The notes: generated by a model from the letters alone, not told the origin. 18,205 nucleotides of DNA from CAYOHP01 sp964403795 [NCBI: uncultured bacterium] (GCA_964403795.1 CAYOHP010000129.1:1-18205); one strand, 5' to 3'; shown: positions 7,793 through 14,355, counted from the first letter of the stretch. A program made the numbers and translations.

Positions 7793-8334
7793 GGGGTCTC
7801 GACCTCGTCCACGAACTCCCAGTCGACCCAGCCCGACCAGCGGCCCGCGTCGACATCTGCACGGGGTGCTCCCAGCGAGATCCAGGTGGCGGGCGAGAGG
7901 TCGATCCCCGCCCCGTTGGACCGACGCCCCCGGGCGTCGGGCCGGTGGCCTTCGACGGAGGGACGACCTTCCCGCCGTTCCCAGTAGGCGTCGTCGACGT
8001 TCCAGGGTCCGACGTCGATCACCGGGACGACCACCGATTTCCCGGTGATCCGGGAGCGGACCCGGACGGTCCGCCCCAGGGCGGAGCGGTGCGGCAGGGC
8101 GGCCCCATGGTCGCCGGCGTTCAGGTACCGGTCGCCACGGTCGGAGCGTCCGGTGATCCGCTGCGCCTCCATGGTGGTCGCCCAGATCCGCGTCAGGGAC
8201 CGGTCTCGGCTCTCGTTCCGATTCCGGGCCGGCGACGTGGCTCCGGTCGGGGCCGCGGCTCCCGGCGAGGCCGGGGGCGAGGCCGGGGGCGAAGCGGCCG
8301 CCAGGATGGCCAGGACGACGAGCGCCCGGAGCAT
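7789..8334 (-). CDS. Secreted double-psi beta-barrel (RlpA/expansin-like) protein
   Basis: A 181-residue exported protein. A signal peptide (MLRALVVLAILAAA) is followed by a low-complexity Pro/Ala/Ser linker containing a repeated ASPP unit, coded by a short tandem GC-rich repeat. The C-terminal half resembles the double-psi beta-barrel of RlpA and expansins: GDHGAALPHRSALGRTVRVR (74-93), VVPVIDVGPW (102-111) and NGAGIDLSPATWISLG (140-155), including the two Asp residues (107 and 145) at the positions used by this fold. RlpA-type proteins act on or bind peptidoglycan; that role here is inference. I chose ATG 8334 over an upstream start because GAAGGGA sits just before it and the signal peptide starts there. 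It overlaps the aminotransferase by 4 bp and is divergent from the RING-finger gene. Confidence 0.8.
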   Translation of the reverse strand: MLRALVVLAILAAASPPASPPASPGAAAPTGATSPARNRNESRDRSLTRIWATTMEAQRITGRSDRGDRYLNAGDHGAALPHRSALGRTVRVRSRITGKSVVVPVIDVGPWNVDDAYWERREGRPSVEGHRPDARGRRSNGAGIDLSPATWISLGAPRADVDAGRWSGWVDWEFVDEVETP

Positions 8335-8432
8335 GGTTCCCTTCGCCGGACCCGCCGGCGGAGCCATTGTCGGGCTGGTCGCGTCCCGGGGTCAAGGTTC
8401 CGACCGGCCACCTCGGATACGCTGTCCGCCTC

Positions 8433-9977
8433 ATGGAAGGTGCCGACGAGGGGGTCTGCGGCGTCTGCGGGGGCGTGCTCTCGGCTCCCCTGGTCGCCTG
8501 TCCCGCCTGCGACACCCCCCACCACCAGGACTGCTGGAGCTACAACGGGGGCTGCGCCGTCTACGCCTGCGGGGCGATCTCCGGGGAGGCGCTCCCGGTC
8601 CCGGTCGACACCGGGAACCTCCCGGTGGAGGTCGACCACGCCTGGATCCAGGCGGTGCCTTCCGCGGCGCTGGTGGCCTTCTTCGGCCTGCTCTACCTGG
8701 CGGCGGTCCCTGCCCGGACCGGCATGGCCCTGGGCTCGCTCGCACTGGCGGTCTTCGCCTACTTCCAGGCCAATCCGCTGGTTCCCGCCGACACCCGTCC
8801 GCCTCCACCCGACGATTCCGAGGCCCTGGCCCTCGAGCAGAAGTCGGTGCTGGCCCACCTCCAGGGCGACAAGCCCGACTCCCTGGCCCAGGCCTACGCC
8901 CTCTTCGAGCAGCGGCGTCCCCGCGAGTCGCTGCCCCGGGCCGCCCAGGTCGAACTGGGCCTGAAGCTCGCCGCCACCGGATACCGGGTGCTGGCCGCCG
9001 AGGCCATCGAGAAGGCCCTGGGGACGGCGGCGCCCGAGAAGCGGGGCGAGCTGCTCGAAGCCTTCCACCGGCTGTTCGAGGCCGACCCGGCGCTGGCCGA
9101 GTTCGCGGTCTTCGGTCCTCCGGGCTTGCGCCGGGAGCTCCCTCCCGGCGAACCGATCCCTGCCACCGAACCCGATCCCATGGCCCTCCTCCGGGATGCT
9201 CCCCAGTACCTGATCCCGCTCTCCACCCTGGGGTTCCCGGTGGAGTGGCAGCGGTCCTACCGGTTGCCCAGCGAAGGCGAGGACATCGCCCCCCAGCGCA
9301 CCCGCTGGCTGGCCGGTCCCTTCGAGCCCGGGGAGCGGGACTCCCGGCTGGCGGCACTCTCAGGCCTGGGCCGGCTGGCGCTGCCGGTCGACCCCGGGGA
9401 AGTGGGACTTCCCGGCGCCGCCGAGGCCGTGCTCCGGCTCTCGCTCACCTCCAAGGGCTGCGTCCTGGTCACCGACTCGGGCGACCATGCCTTCCCCTGG
9501 AACGAGCTGAAGCGGGTCTTCTTCGCCCGCATCACCCGGATCGAGACCACCCAGGTGCTCTCGTCCCACGTGGTCGTCGGTCCCCGGGGCGGGGTCCAGA
9601 CCAAGTGGTACCACGAGCCGCGCAAGGACTCGAAGAGCGACTCGCTCCTGGAGATCCACGGCGGCCTGCCGCTGCGCCGGTTCCGGGTGGCGACCGGCCA
9701 GCCCCACCTCTTCGCCTACCTGGGCCGGCGGCAGGAACTCGCCTACGCCACCAACCTGCGGCTCGCCACCAAGGACGTGGTGCGCTTCGCCCCCAAGGCC
9801 CGGGCCAGCCACGGCGTCTTCCACATGTTCGGGGAGCGGACCGGCGCCGGACTCGACTTCGAGAGCCTGCGCGAGTTCGAGGAGTACGTCCACTGGTTCC
9901 GGGCCATGGAGTCGCCGCGCCTGCGCTCCTGGTGGGCCGGCGAGCGCCCGGTTCCGGGGAGCGCGGCCTCGGGCTGA
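8433..9977 (+). CDS. Membrane protein with N-terminal prokaryotic RING finger
   Basis: A 514-residue protein. The N-terminus is a Cys/His-rich module (9-46): CGVC, then CPACDTPHHQDCW, then GC and AC, giving possible zinc ligands C9, C12, C23, C26, H30/H31, C34, C41 and C46. This matches the prokaryotic RING finger type 1 (Prok-RING) pattern. Two adjacent hydrophobic segments (about 76-93 and 96-113) form a membrane hairpin, so the RING and the long C-terminal part should lie on the same, cytoplasmic, face. Residues 125-270 look helical and could form TPR-like repeats. Residues 345-500 look beta-rich; the ALRLSLTSKGCVLV-like start with FPWNELKRV resembles bacterial PH-like domains, but this is weak. 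No ubiquitin-like, E1, E2 or JAB gene lies nearby. The ATG at 8433 has no clear ribosome site; a TTG at 8367 is an alternative but would add an unrelated leader. Confidence 0.82.
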   Translation: MEGADEGVCGVCGGVLSAPLVACPACDTPHHQDCWSYNGGCAVYACGAISGEALPVPVDTGNLPVEVDHAWIQAVPSAALVAFFGLLYLAAVPARTGMALGSLALAVFAYFQANPLVPADTRPPPPDDSEALALEQKSVLAHLQGDKPDSLAQAYALFEQRRPRESLPRAAQVELGLKLAATGYRVLAAEAIEKALGTAAPEKRGELLEAFHRLFEADPALAEFAVFGPPGLRRELPPGEPIPATEPDPMALLRDAPQYLIPLSTLGFPVEWQRSYRLPSEGEDIAPQRTRWLAGPFEPGERDSRLAALSGLGRLALPVDPGEVGLPGAAEAVLRLSLTSKGCVLVTDSGDHAFPWNELKRVFFARITRIETTQVLSSHVVVGPRGGVQTKWYHEPRKDSKSDSLLEIHGGLPLRRFRVATGQPHLFAYLGRRQELAYATNLRLATKDVVRFAPKARASHGVFHMFGERTGAGLDFESLREFEEYVHWFRAMESPRLRSWWAGERPVPGSAASG

Positions 9978-9979
9978 GA

Positions 9980-10009
9980 CCGGTCCCGGTCGATCGGCTC
10001 GGGAACCGG
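9980..10009 (+). terminator. Imperfect hairpin after the RING-finger gene
   Basis: CCGGTCCCG (9980-9988) can pair with CGGGAACCGG (10000-10009) with one bulged A, beginning 3 bp after the stop codon. No T-run follows. The 11-base word ACCGGTCCCGG occurs twice here, at 9979-9989 and 10005-10015. It may be a weak or Rho-assisted terminator, or an upstream site for the sigma-54 promoter that follows. Confidence 0.35.
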
Positions 10010-10109
10010 TCCCGGAATGAGACCACCGGGATCGGGTACGTCTCCCTCGCGTCCGGCCGATCCGCATCCCGAGCGGATCCGAGCTGGGTGCGACCCGACC
10101 CGATCCGCC

Positions 10110-10124
10110 TGGCACGGAGCCTGC
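10110..10124 (+). promoter_or_regulatory. Sigma-54 (RpoN) type -24/-12 promoter
   Basis: TGGCACGGAGCCTGC matches the sigma-54 consensus TGGCACG-N4-TTGC at all seven bases of the -24 block and three of four of the -12 block. The key GG and GC pairs are 10 bases apart, as required. Transcription would start near 10135, just before the GGGAGG ribosome site and the ATG at 10151. Placement right in front of a gene, on the coding strand and with correct spacing, makes chance less likely. An enhancer-binding regulator is not in the window. Confidence 0.6.
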
Positions 10125-10150
10125 GAAGGGAGCTCCCGGGAGGTGCGGAG

Positions 10151-11179
10151 ATGGCGGGACGGAAGTCGGGTTGGGTGCTCGCGGCGATGGTGGCGGCGGC
10201 CGGGATCGGGGCGGTCCGGGCCCAGGACTTCTTCGGGCAGTCCGGCGACACCGGAGGGGGGACCGGAGGCCGATCCTCGTCGACCGGGGTCGCCCCGGCG
10301 GCGGCGCCGGCCGCGATCGCCCCCACGGTGCTCCGGGTCCCGGGGTTCGACCGCAAGCGCGACGTGGCCGGGATCCACAATTCGATGGGTCACTGCTACG
10401 GCATCTCGGTGATGATCGCCCGTTGCTTCCATCGCCTGGGCTTCACCTCGGCTCCCGGGGTCCCGCTGGCCGAGTGGCGGCTGGCCTCCGAGCCCAAGCC
10501 TCCGCTGCTCGCCGATGCCGCCGGCCTCGAGGCGATCCGCGACCAGGTCTTCGGCGCCCACAAGCCGAAGCTCACGGTGGGCGGCTTCCAAGGGCTGCGC
10601 GACTTCACCCGGCCCGGGACTCCCGGAGCCGAGGCCTTCCTCTCCTGGGTCGACGCCATCCACTCCGGGATGCAGGACGGCAACGAGGACCTCCGTACCG
10701 TCTGGGGGATGGGCCCCGCCGTGGCGCTCGGCTTCGATGTGAACCGGGGCGAGGTCGCCACCATCCGCCGCAAGATCCTCGAGGGTCGCCCGGTGCCGGT
10801 GGCGCTGATGCCGAAGAACCTGGCGGTGGGCGGCCACGAGGTGCTGGCCTTCGCCCTGGTCGAGGGCCCGGCCTTCACCGAGATCGTCTGCCACGACCCC
10901 AACCGGGACGACCGCGGCGGCTTCGCCCCGCTCTACCTGAGGGTCCACAGCCAGGACGGCCGCCTCGAGATCCTGCGCAAGGAGCGGCGGCCCGACGGGT
11001 CCACCGTGATCCGGGACGACTACGCCTCCGAGGGCTGGGCCGTGATCCGGGCCACCGACCTCGACCACCCGTTCGCCCGGATCGTGATGGAAGGTTCGAT
11101 GCTCGCCGGGCGGGCCCGCCAGGCCGTCACCGGGTACCGGCCCGAGGCTCAGGGTCCCGACTCGGGCGACCTCGACTGA
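10151..11179 (+). CDS. Secreted papain-like (C39-like) cysteine-peptidase-fold protein
   Basis: A 342-residue exported protein. The signal peptide GWVLAAMVAAAGIGAVRA probably ends at A24. A Gly/Ser/Ala-rich linker (35-57) precedes the main domain. That domain shows the order of a papain-like active site: NSMGHCYGISVMIAR with Cys82 at a helix start, GGHEVLAFALVE with His229, and VCHDPNRDD with Asp249. This Cys...His...Asp pattern with GH-xx-LA and DPN is typical of C39-like and bacteriocin-processing-like folds, so I predict a peptidase, amidase or transglutaminase-like enzyme. Activity is inference. The ATG at 10151 has GGGAGG upstream and a sigma-54 promoter at 10110-10124, which suggests activator-dependent, ATP-driven control. 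The 3' end overlaps the convergent FUSC-like gene by 31 bp. Confidence 0.82.
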   Translation: MAGRKSGWVLAAMVAAAGIGAVRAQDFFGQSGDTGGGTGGRSSSTGVAPAAAPAAIAPTVLRVPGFDRKRDVAGIHNSMGHCYGISVMIARCFHRLGFTSAPGVPLAEWRLASEPKPPLLADAAGLEAIRDQVFGAHKPKLTVGGFQGLRDFTRPGTPGAEAFLSWVDAIHSGMQDGNEDLRTVWGMGPAVALGFDVNRGEVATIRRKILEGRPVPVALMPKNLAVGGHEVLAFALVEGPAFTEIVCHDPNRDDRGGFAPLYLRVHSQDGRLEILRKERRPDGSTVIRDDYASEGWAVIRATDLDHPFARIVMEGSMLAGRARQAVTGYRPEAQGPDSGDLD

Positions 11180-12075
11180 TCGTCGAGGGGGGTGCGGCGA
11201 GCCGCCACCCGGACCGCGATCCGGGCGGCCACCGGGCGGAGCGGCTCCGGGAGGGGAGGGGCGGTCCCGCTCCCGGTCCGGACCCAGGCCAGGAAGGCCG
11301 CCGCCTCTCCAGGGTCGAGGCCCTGCTCTTCCATCAGGAGGCCCAGGTCGTAGACCAGGTGGAGGAGATGGCGGAGCTCCTCGACCCGGGTACGCACCCC
11401 GTCGAGCCAGGCGATCACCTCGGAACGCCCTCTCCAGTGCAGCTCCTCGAAGGCGGCGCCCAGGTCCGACTCCATGGCGGCCAGCAGCGGGAAGCAGGGG
11501 AGCACCGCCTTGGGACCCCGGGAGGTCGCCAGGTCCAGGTATCGGTCGACCTCGGCCTCGATGCGGAGCAGGCGTCGCCGGAACACCGACCGGTAGGCGA
11601 AGGCCGAGACCAGCAGGTTGGCCACGAAGGCCGAGAGGGCAGCGATGGCCACCGCCTCGATCCTGACCCGGTAGGTCTCGACCGGTCCTCCCCGGGGGAT
11701 GGCCTGGACCACCAGGGCGGTGAAGGCGGCCACCGGGTAGCCGACCGGGAAGCGGATCGCGAAGGTGGTCCCGATCGACAGTCCCACCGCGAGCGGGATG
11801 CCGAGCTCGCGCGGGACATCCGCCACCACCATGAGGGCGCCCCAGATGCCACCCAGCAGCGATCCGAGGATCTGGGCGGTGGCCTGGCGCAGGCCGGAGA
11901 TCAGGGTCGGGCTGGTGCAGAGCACCGCCACGAAGGCCGAGCTCACCAGATCGGGATTGCCGAGCACCCGACACAGCTGCAAGGCGAGGAGGCAGGCCAG
12001 CGCCGCCTTGCCGGAGAGGGCCCAGGGATTGGTGAGGGCGAGCGGACCGGCCGGGGGCCCCGGGGGGCGGCGCAC
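11149..12075 (-). CDS. FUSC/aromatic acid exporter-like membrane protein
   Basis: A 308-residue membrane protein. Residues 18-165 hold about six hydrophobic helices arranged as in the FUSC/ArAE (fusaric acid or aromatic acid exporter) fold: NPWALSGKAALACLLAL, SSAFVAVLCTSPTLISG, ATAQILGSLLGGIWGALMV, then LGIPLAVGLSIGTTFAIRF and VAAFTALVVQAIP. The C-terminal 140 residues are soluble and helical, probably cytoplasmic, as in DUF939-type members of similar length. Function in the family is efflux of small organic acids; the substrate here is unknown. The best start is GTG 12075, two bases after the stop of the 67-residue membrane protein gene, so translation is likely coupled; the frame extends further upstream but only as a shadow of that gene. 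The 3' end overlaps the cysteine-peptidase-like gene on the other strand. Confidence 0.75.
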   Translation of the reverse strand: MRRPPGPPAGPLALTNPWALSGKAALACLLALQLCRVLGNPDLVSSAFVAVLCTSPTLISGLRQATAQILGSLLGGIWGALMVVADVPRELGIPLAVGLSIGTTFAIRFPVGYPVAAFTALVVQAIPRGGPVETYRVRIEAVAIAALSAFVANLLVSAFAYRSVFRRRLLRIEAEVDRYLDLATSRGPKAVLPCFPLLAAMESDLGAAFEELHWRGRSEVIAWLDGVRTRVEELRHLLHLVYDLGLLMEEQGLDPGEAAAFLAWVRTGSGTAPPLPEPLRPVAARIAVRVAARRTPLDDQSRSPESGP

Positions 12076-12077
12076 GC

Positions 12078-12281
12078 CTAGGCGGCCAGCCAGACTCCCA
12101 GGAGCATGAGGCCCGCGAAGGTGCCGACGGCTCCCAGGAAGGAGAGCTTCACCAGGTCGCCGGCGATCCCCTCTGGCGGATCCACGGCGAGACTGCCGAG
12201 GAAGATCGAAGCCACGAAGCAGAAGACCGAGCCGATGAGGAAGGCGCCGGGCAAGAGGTTCAGGATTTCGGGGATCGGCAC
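12078..12281 (-). CDS. Small two-helix membrane protein coupled to the FUSC-like gene
   Basis: A 67-residue protein with two hydrophobic segments, about 9-32 (LLPGAFLIGSVFCFVASIFLGS) and 43-64 (LVKLSFLGAVGTFAGLMLLGVW), joined by a short loop with acidic residues. No family is recognised. The start is a GTG at 12281 preceded by GGAGG at suitable distance. The stop lies two bases before the GTG of the FUSC-like protein, so the two genes form a tight operon. Small FUSC partners such as AaeX have a similar size and topology, which is a tempting parallel but not shown by sequence identity. The region upstream holds a hairpin and the G tracts. Confidence 0.7.
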   Translation of the reverse strand: MPIPEILNLLPGAFLIGSVFCFVASIFLGSLAVDPPEGIAGDLVKLSFLGAVGTFAGLMLLGVWLAA

Positions 12282-12353
12282 GAGAGGGACCTCCGGAACG
12301 AGGTGACTCTACCAAACCGACGGGGTCCTCGGCTTCGAGTCGAAAAGTCGCCG

Positions 12354-12397
12354 GAAAAGACCGATCCCCTCGGCTTGGGGGGGGGGAACCGAGGGGA
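12354..12397 (-). terminator. Hairpin with short T-run, probable minus-strand terminator
   Basis: A perfect 9-bp stem (TCCCCTCGG 12365-12373 with CCGAGGGGA 12389-12397) is followed on the minus strand by TCGGTCTTTTCC. It lies between the 95-residue membrane protein gene and the 67-residue one, so it could end transcription of the former. The 15-base loop carries the G10 tract (C10 in the RNA), which is unusual. The gap 12282-12520 holds no gene I can support; it also contains a 6-bp hairpin (GGACTC 12413-12418, GAGTCC 12428-12433). Confidence 0.45.
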
Positions 12398-12460
12398 CCG
12401 GCGGAACTACTTGGACTCCCTATTCGAGAGTCCCTGGAAGCTCCGGGCTTGGGGGGGGGA
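12372..12460. repeat. Two long G tracts in a shared GGCTT context
   Basis: G10 at 12377-12386 and G9 at 12451-12459 are both preceded by GGCTT and followed by A. They sit 74 bp apart in a non-coding gap upstream of the 67-residue membrane protein gene. Homopolymers this long are prone to replication slippage, so length variation between cells is possible. Confidence 0.8.
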
Positions 12461-12520
12461 TGCCCGTCGCTTCCGATATGAGTATCCGCGTCCTGTCGTC
12501 CGATCGCAATGTCGGAAGGG

Positions 12521-12808
12521 TCACAGTTGCGCGAATTGCCGGTGATCCGGCTCCGACCCGCTCCAGAACCAGGTTCCGGTCAGGACCGGGTAGAGCCAGA
12601 GGAACCAGATCGCGAAGCCTTCGAGGGTGCCGGCGAGGCGTCCCAGGTCCCCCAGCGAGGCCGGACGCGTCCCCAGGAATCCGGTGTCGACCACCACCGC
12701 CATGAGCAGGGCGAGCAGGCTCGCCACCGGGAGCGAGCCGGTGGCTGCGGCGGCCAACCTGCGGGCGGGATGAGGGTGGGTTCGGGATCTCGAGGCTCGG
12801 CTCGCCAT
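12521..12808 (-). CDS. Small membrane protein of unknown function
   Basis: A 95-residue protein with a basic, Arg/His/Pro-rich N-terminus (1-20) and two hydrophobic segments, about 25-43 (SLPVASLLALLMAVVV) and 63-83 (GFAIWFLWLYPVLTGTWFW, rich in Trp). By the positive-inside rule the N-terminus should be cytoplasmic. No family is recognised. I chose ATG 12808, with GGAG about 10 bases upstream; an ATG-like start six codons earlier adds only polar residues. Upstream lies the REP-like inverted pair, downstream the hairpin and G tracts. The base composition follows the neighbours. It is likely a real gene because of the well-formed membrane segments, but its size keeps confidence moderate. Confidence 0.6.
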   Translation of the reverse strand: MASRASRSRTHPHPARRLAAAATGSLPVASLLALLMAVVVDTGFLGTRPASLGDLGRLAGTLEGFAIWFLWLYPVLTGTWFWSGSEPDHRQFAQL

Positions 12809-12912
12809 GGTCGACGAACTCCGCAAACCCGGTGCCGATCGCTCGGGGAGCGGGTTCCCGGGCCCCGGCCCCGTCCAGGCGAGCCGTCGGGACCCGTCCG
12901 GACGCGGGTGCC

Positions 12913-13077
12913 AGGAGCCTGTCGCACACAGGCGCCTGCATTCGTCGGCCCCTGCATCCCCGCCTGCGGCAGCGCTCTCCTTGCAGGCAGGATCCGCTGC
13001 CCGCTTCGTCGATCGCCTTGCAGGCAGGGCGCAGGATGCCGCCTCGGTGCTACGGCGCCTATGTGCGACAGGCTCCT
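12913..13077. repeat. Pair of inverted REP-like hairpins (BIME- or MITE-like element)
   Basis: A 24-bp sequence at 12913-12936 recurs in inverted orientation at 13054-13077 with 23 of 24 identical bases. Each copy is itself a hairpin: GCCTGT-CGCAC-ACAGGC in the left copy, with a G:U wobble replacing one pair in the right copy. On the minus strand the right copy is preceded by GT so that it begins GTAGGAGCC, like the GTAG-type start of REP elements. Between the arms a 13-base word (CCTTGCAGGCAGG) occurs twice, at 12979-12991 and 13016-13028, facing several CCTGC words on the left. No transposase is present. The element fills most of the gap 12809-13075. Confidence 0.7.
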
Positions 13078-14296
13078 ACCCGATGATCTTGCGTCCGGCC
13101 TGGGACTCGATCTGCTGGCGGACGCCGGCCAGGTCGGTCTTGGACATGCACTCCGGGCAGTGGAACTGGTCGTCGGGAGGGAAGGCCCAGTGGCCTTCCT
13201 GCAAGCCCACTCCGGAGGCGAGGTTGGCCTGGATCTTCGAGATCGCTCCGCAGCCGCACTTGACCTCGATCACGGCCACGTCGCTGGTGCGGGGTCCGGC
13301 CTCCCGGGCGGTGCCCTTGGGCTTAGGGGCCTGGGCGGCCGCGGCCTGGGCGGCACCGCCCCCTTGGGCCTTGGCCGTCTGCCCGCCGCCCGTCGCAGGT
13401 CCCGGGGCGTTCCCGGCTCGCGGGCCAGCCGGCTGGGGAGCGCCCGGGCCCCTTCGTGTGAGCGTGCCCTCCGGGGTTTCGACCAGCCGCATGGCTGTGC
13501 CCTGGACCGCCTGGCGGGCCAGCGCCGACCAGCGCAGCAGCATGTCGGAGAGCGTCCCTGGGATCGTCCGGACCGGGACCCCGAGCTCGGCGAGCCGGGC
13601 CGGACCGAGGAGTCGGGCGGGCGAGACGTGGAGTTCGGGATCGGAGAGGGCTGCGGCCACGGTCAGAGCGCGATCCGGATCGGCTCCGGTCAGCAGGCCG
13701 GTCCGGAGGAAATGCCCGGCCAGGTCGCGACAGAGCCGGGTCACGCCTTCGGCCATGACCGGGTCGGCGGGGGAGAGGCCCCGGAACATGGCGTCGAAGG
13801 CCGGGAGTTCCCCGCTCCGGACCCTGGCGATGCCCGAGAGCAGGGCGTGGGCCGGGACGATCCTTCCCTGGAGGTGGAGCCATGGGAGCAGCGGTGCCAC
13901 CGCGGCCGAGGCGTCCAGCCAGAGTTCGTCGGCGGCCAGCCCGAGCAGCAGTCCGGGAGGACCCAGGGTGCGGGGCACCAGGACTGCCACCGAGGGGACC
14001 GCCTCGCGGACCAGCCGGACGACCTCTTCGAGCACCTCGGGAGCGCTGCCGGGGAGGTCGACGACCAGATCGAGGGGACAGCCTCCCAGGGTGCGCAGGC
14101 GATCGATCAGGTTGGGGAGGTCCTCGGCTTCGAGGCCGGGCAGCACACCCTCGGCGGGCCGACCCTCGCCGCAGGCCAGACCCAGGACGGCACGTCCCCG
14201 GGCCTCGGAGACGCGACGCAACAGGGCCCGGCGCTCGAGCATGTTCTCCTCGCCGGGTCCACGGCGCAGGACGGGGGGGTCGCTGTAGGCTGACAC
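13076..14296 (-). CDS. ClpP-fold serine dehydrogenase proteinase-like pseudoprotease with zinc ribbon
   Basis: A 406-residue protein. Residues 15-260 follow the serine dehydrogenase proteinase (SDH) pattern of ClpP/SppA-like proteins: ERRALLRRVSEARGRAVLGL, LIDRLRTLGGCPLDLVVDLPG, then a Val-rich strand, a VPRTL turn and LGLAADELWLDA. The oxyanion SPGG motif is LPGS (81-84), the AMSAGT nucleophile motif is TLGPPG (110-115) and the GPIDPQ block is APLLPW (134-139). No Ser sits at the nucleophile position, so it should be inactive; this is my alignment by eye. A Pro/Ala/Gly-rich linker (280-330) leads to a zinc-ribbon-like module (347-383) with CGC and CPEC pairs. The start is GTG 14296 with a strong AGGAGG upstream. 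The stop TAG lies in the REP-like repeat. It is divergent from the gene at 14356. Confidence 0.78.
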   Translation of the reverse strand: MSAYSDPPVLRRGPGEENMLERRALLRRVSEARGRAVLGLACGEGRPAEGVLPGLEAEDLPNLIDRLRTLGGCPLDLVVDLPGSAPEVLEEVVRLVREAVPSVAVLVPRTLGPPGLLLGLAADELWLDASAAVAPLLPWLHLQGRIVPAHALLSGIARVRSGELPAFDAMFRGLSPADPVMAEGVTRLCRDLAGHFLRTGLLTGADPDRALTVAAALSDPELHVSPARLLGPARLAELGVPVRTIPGTLSDMLLRWSALARQAVQGTAMRLVETPEGTLTRRGPGAPQPAGPRAGNAPGPATGGGQTAKAQGGGAAQAAAAQAPKPKGTAREAGPRTSDVAVIEVKCGCGAISKIQANLASGVGLQEGHWAFPPDDQFHCPECMSKTDLAGVRQQIESQAGRKIIG

Positions 14297-14355
14297 CGGG
14301 CCACCTCCTCCCGCGGGGTCGTGGGACCGATCCGCAGGACGAGGAAGGATAGCAG

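Noticed and set aside
8335-8432. Promoters in the gap between the divergent beta-barrel and RING-finger genes
   Set aside because: I found only poor -35/-10 pairs with wrong spacing, so none is reported.
8045-10150. Upstream extension of the cysteine-peptidase-like frame
   Set aside because: The extension overlaps the RING-finger gene in another frame. The signal peptide and ribosome site place the real start at 10151.
12303-12545. 80-codon plus-strand frame in the gap before the 67-residue membrane protein
   Set aside because: No ribosome site, polar low-complexity sequence, and it runs through the terminator hairpin and G tracts.
12979-13028. Repeated 13-base word considered as a CRISPR-like array
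   Set aside because: Only two copies, no regular spacer series and no cas genes; it is the inside of the REP-like element.
12509-14293. Long plus-strand frames opposite the pseudoprotease and 95-residue protein genes
   Set aside because: Gly/Arg/Gln-rich shadows with no domain; they cross the REP-like element and a strong minus-strand gene.
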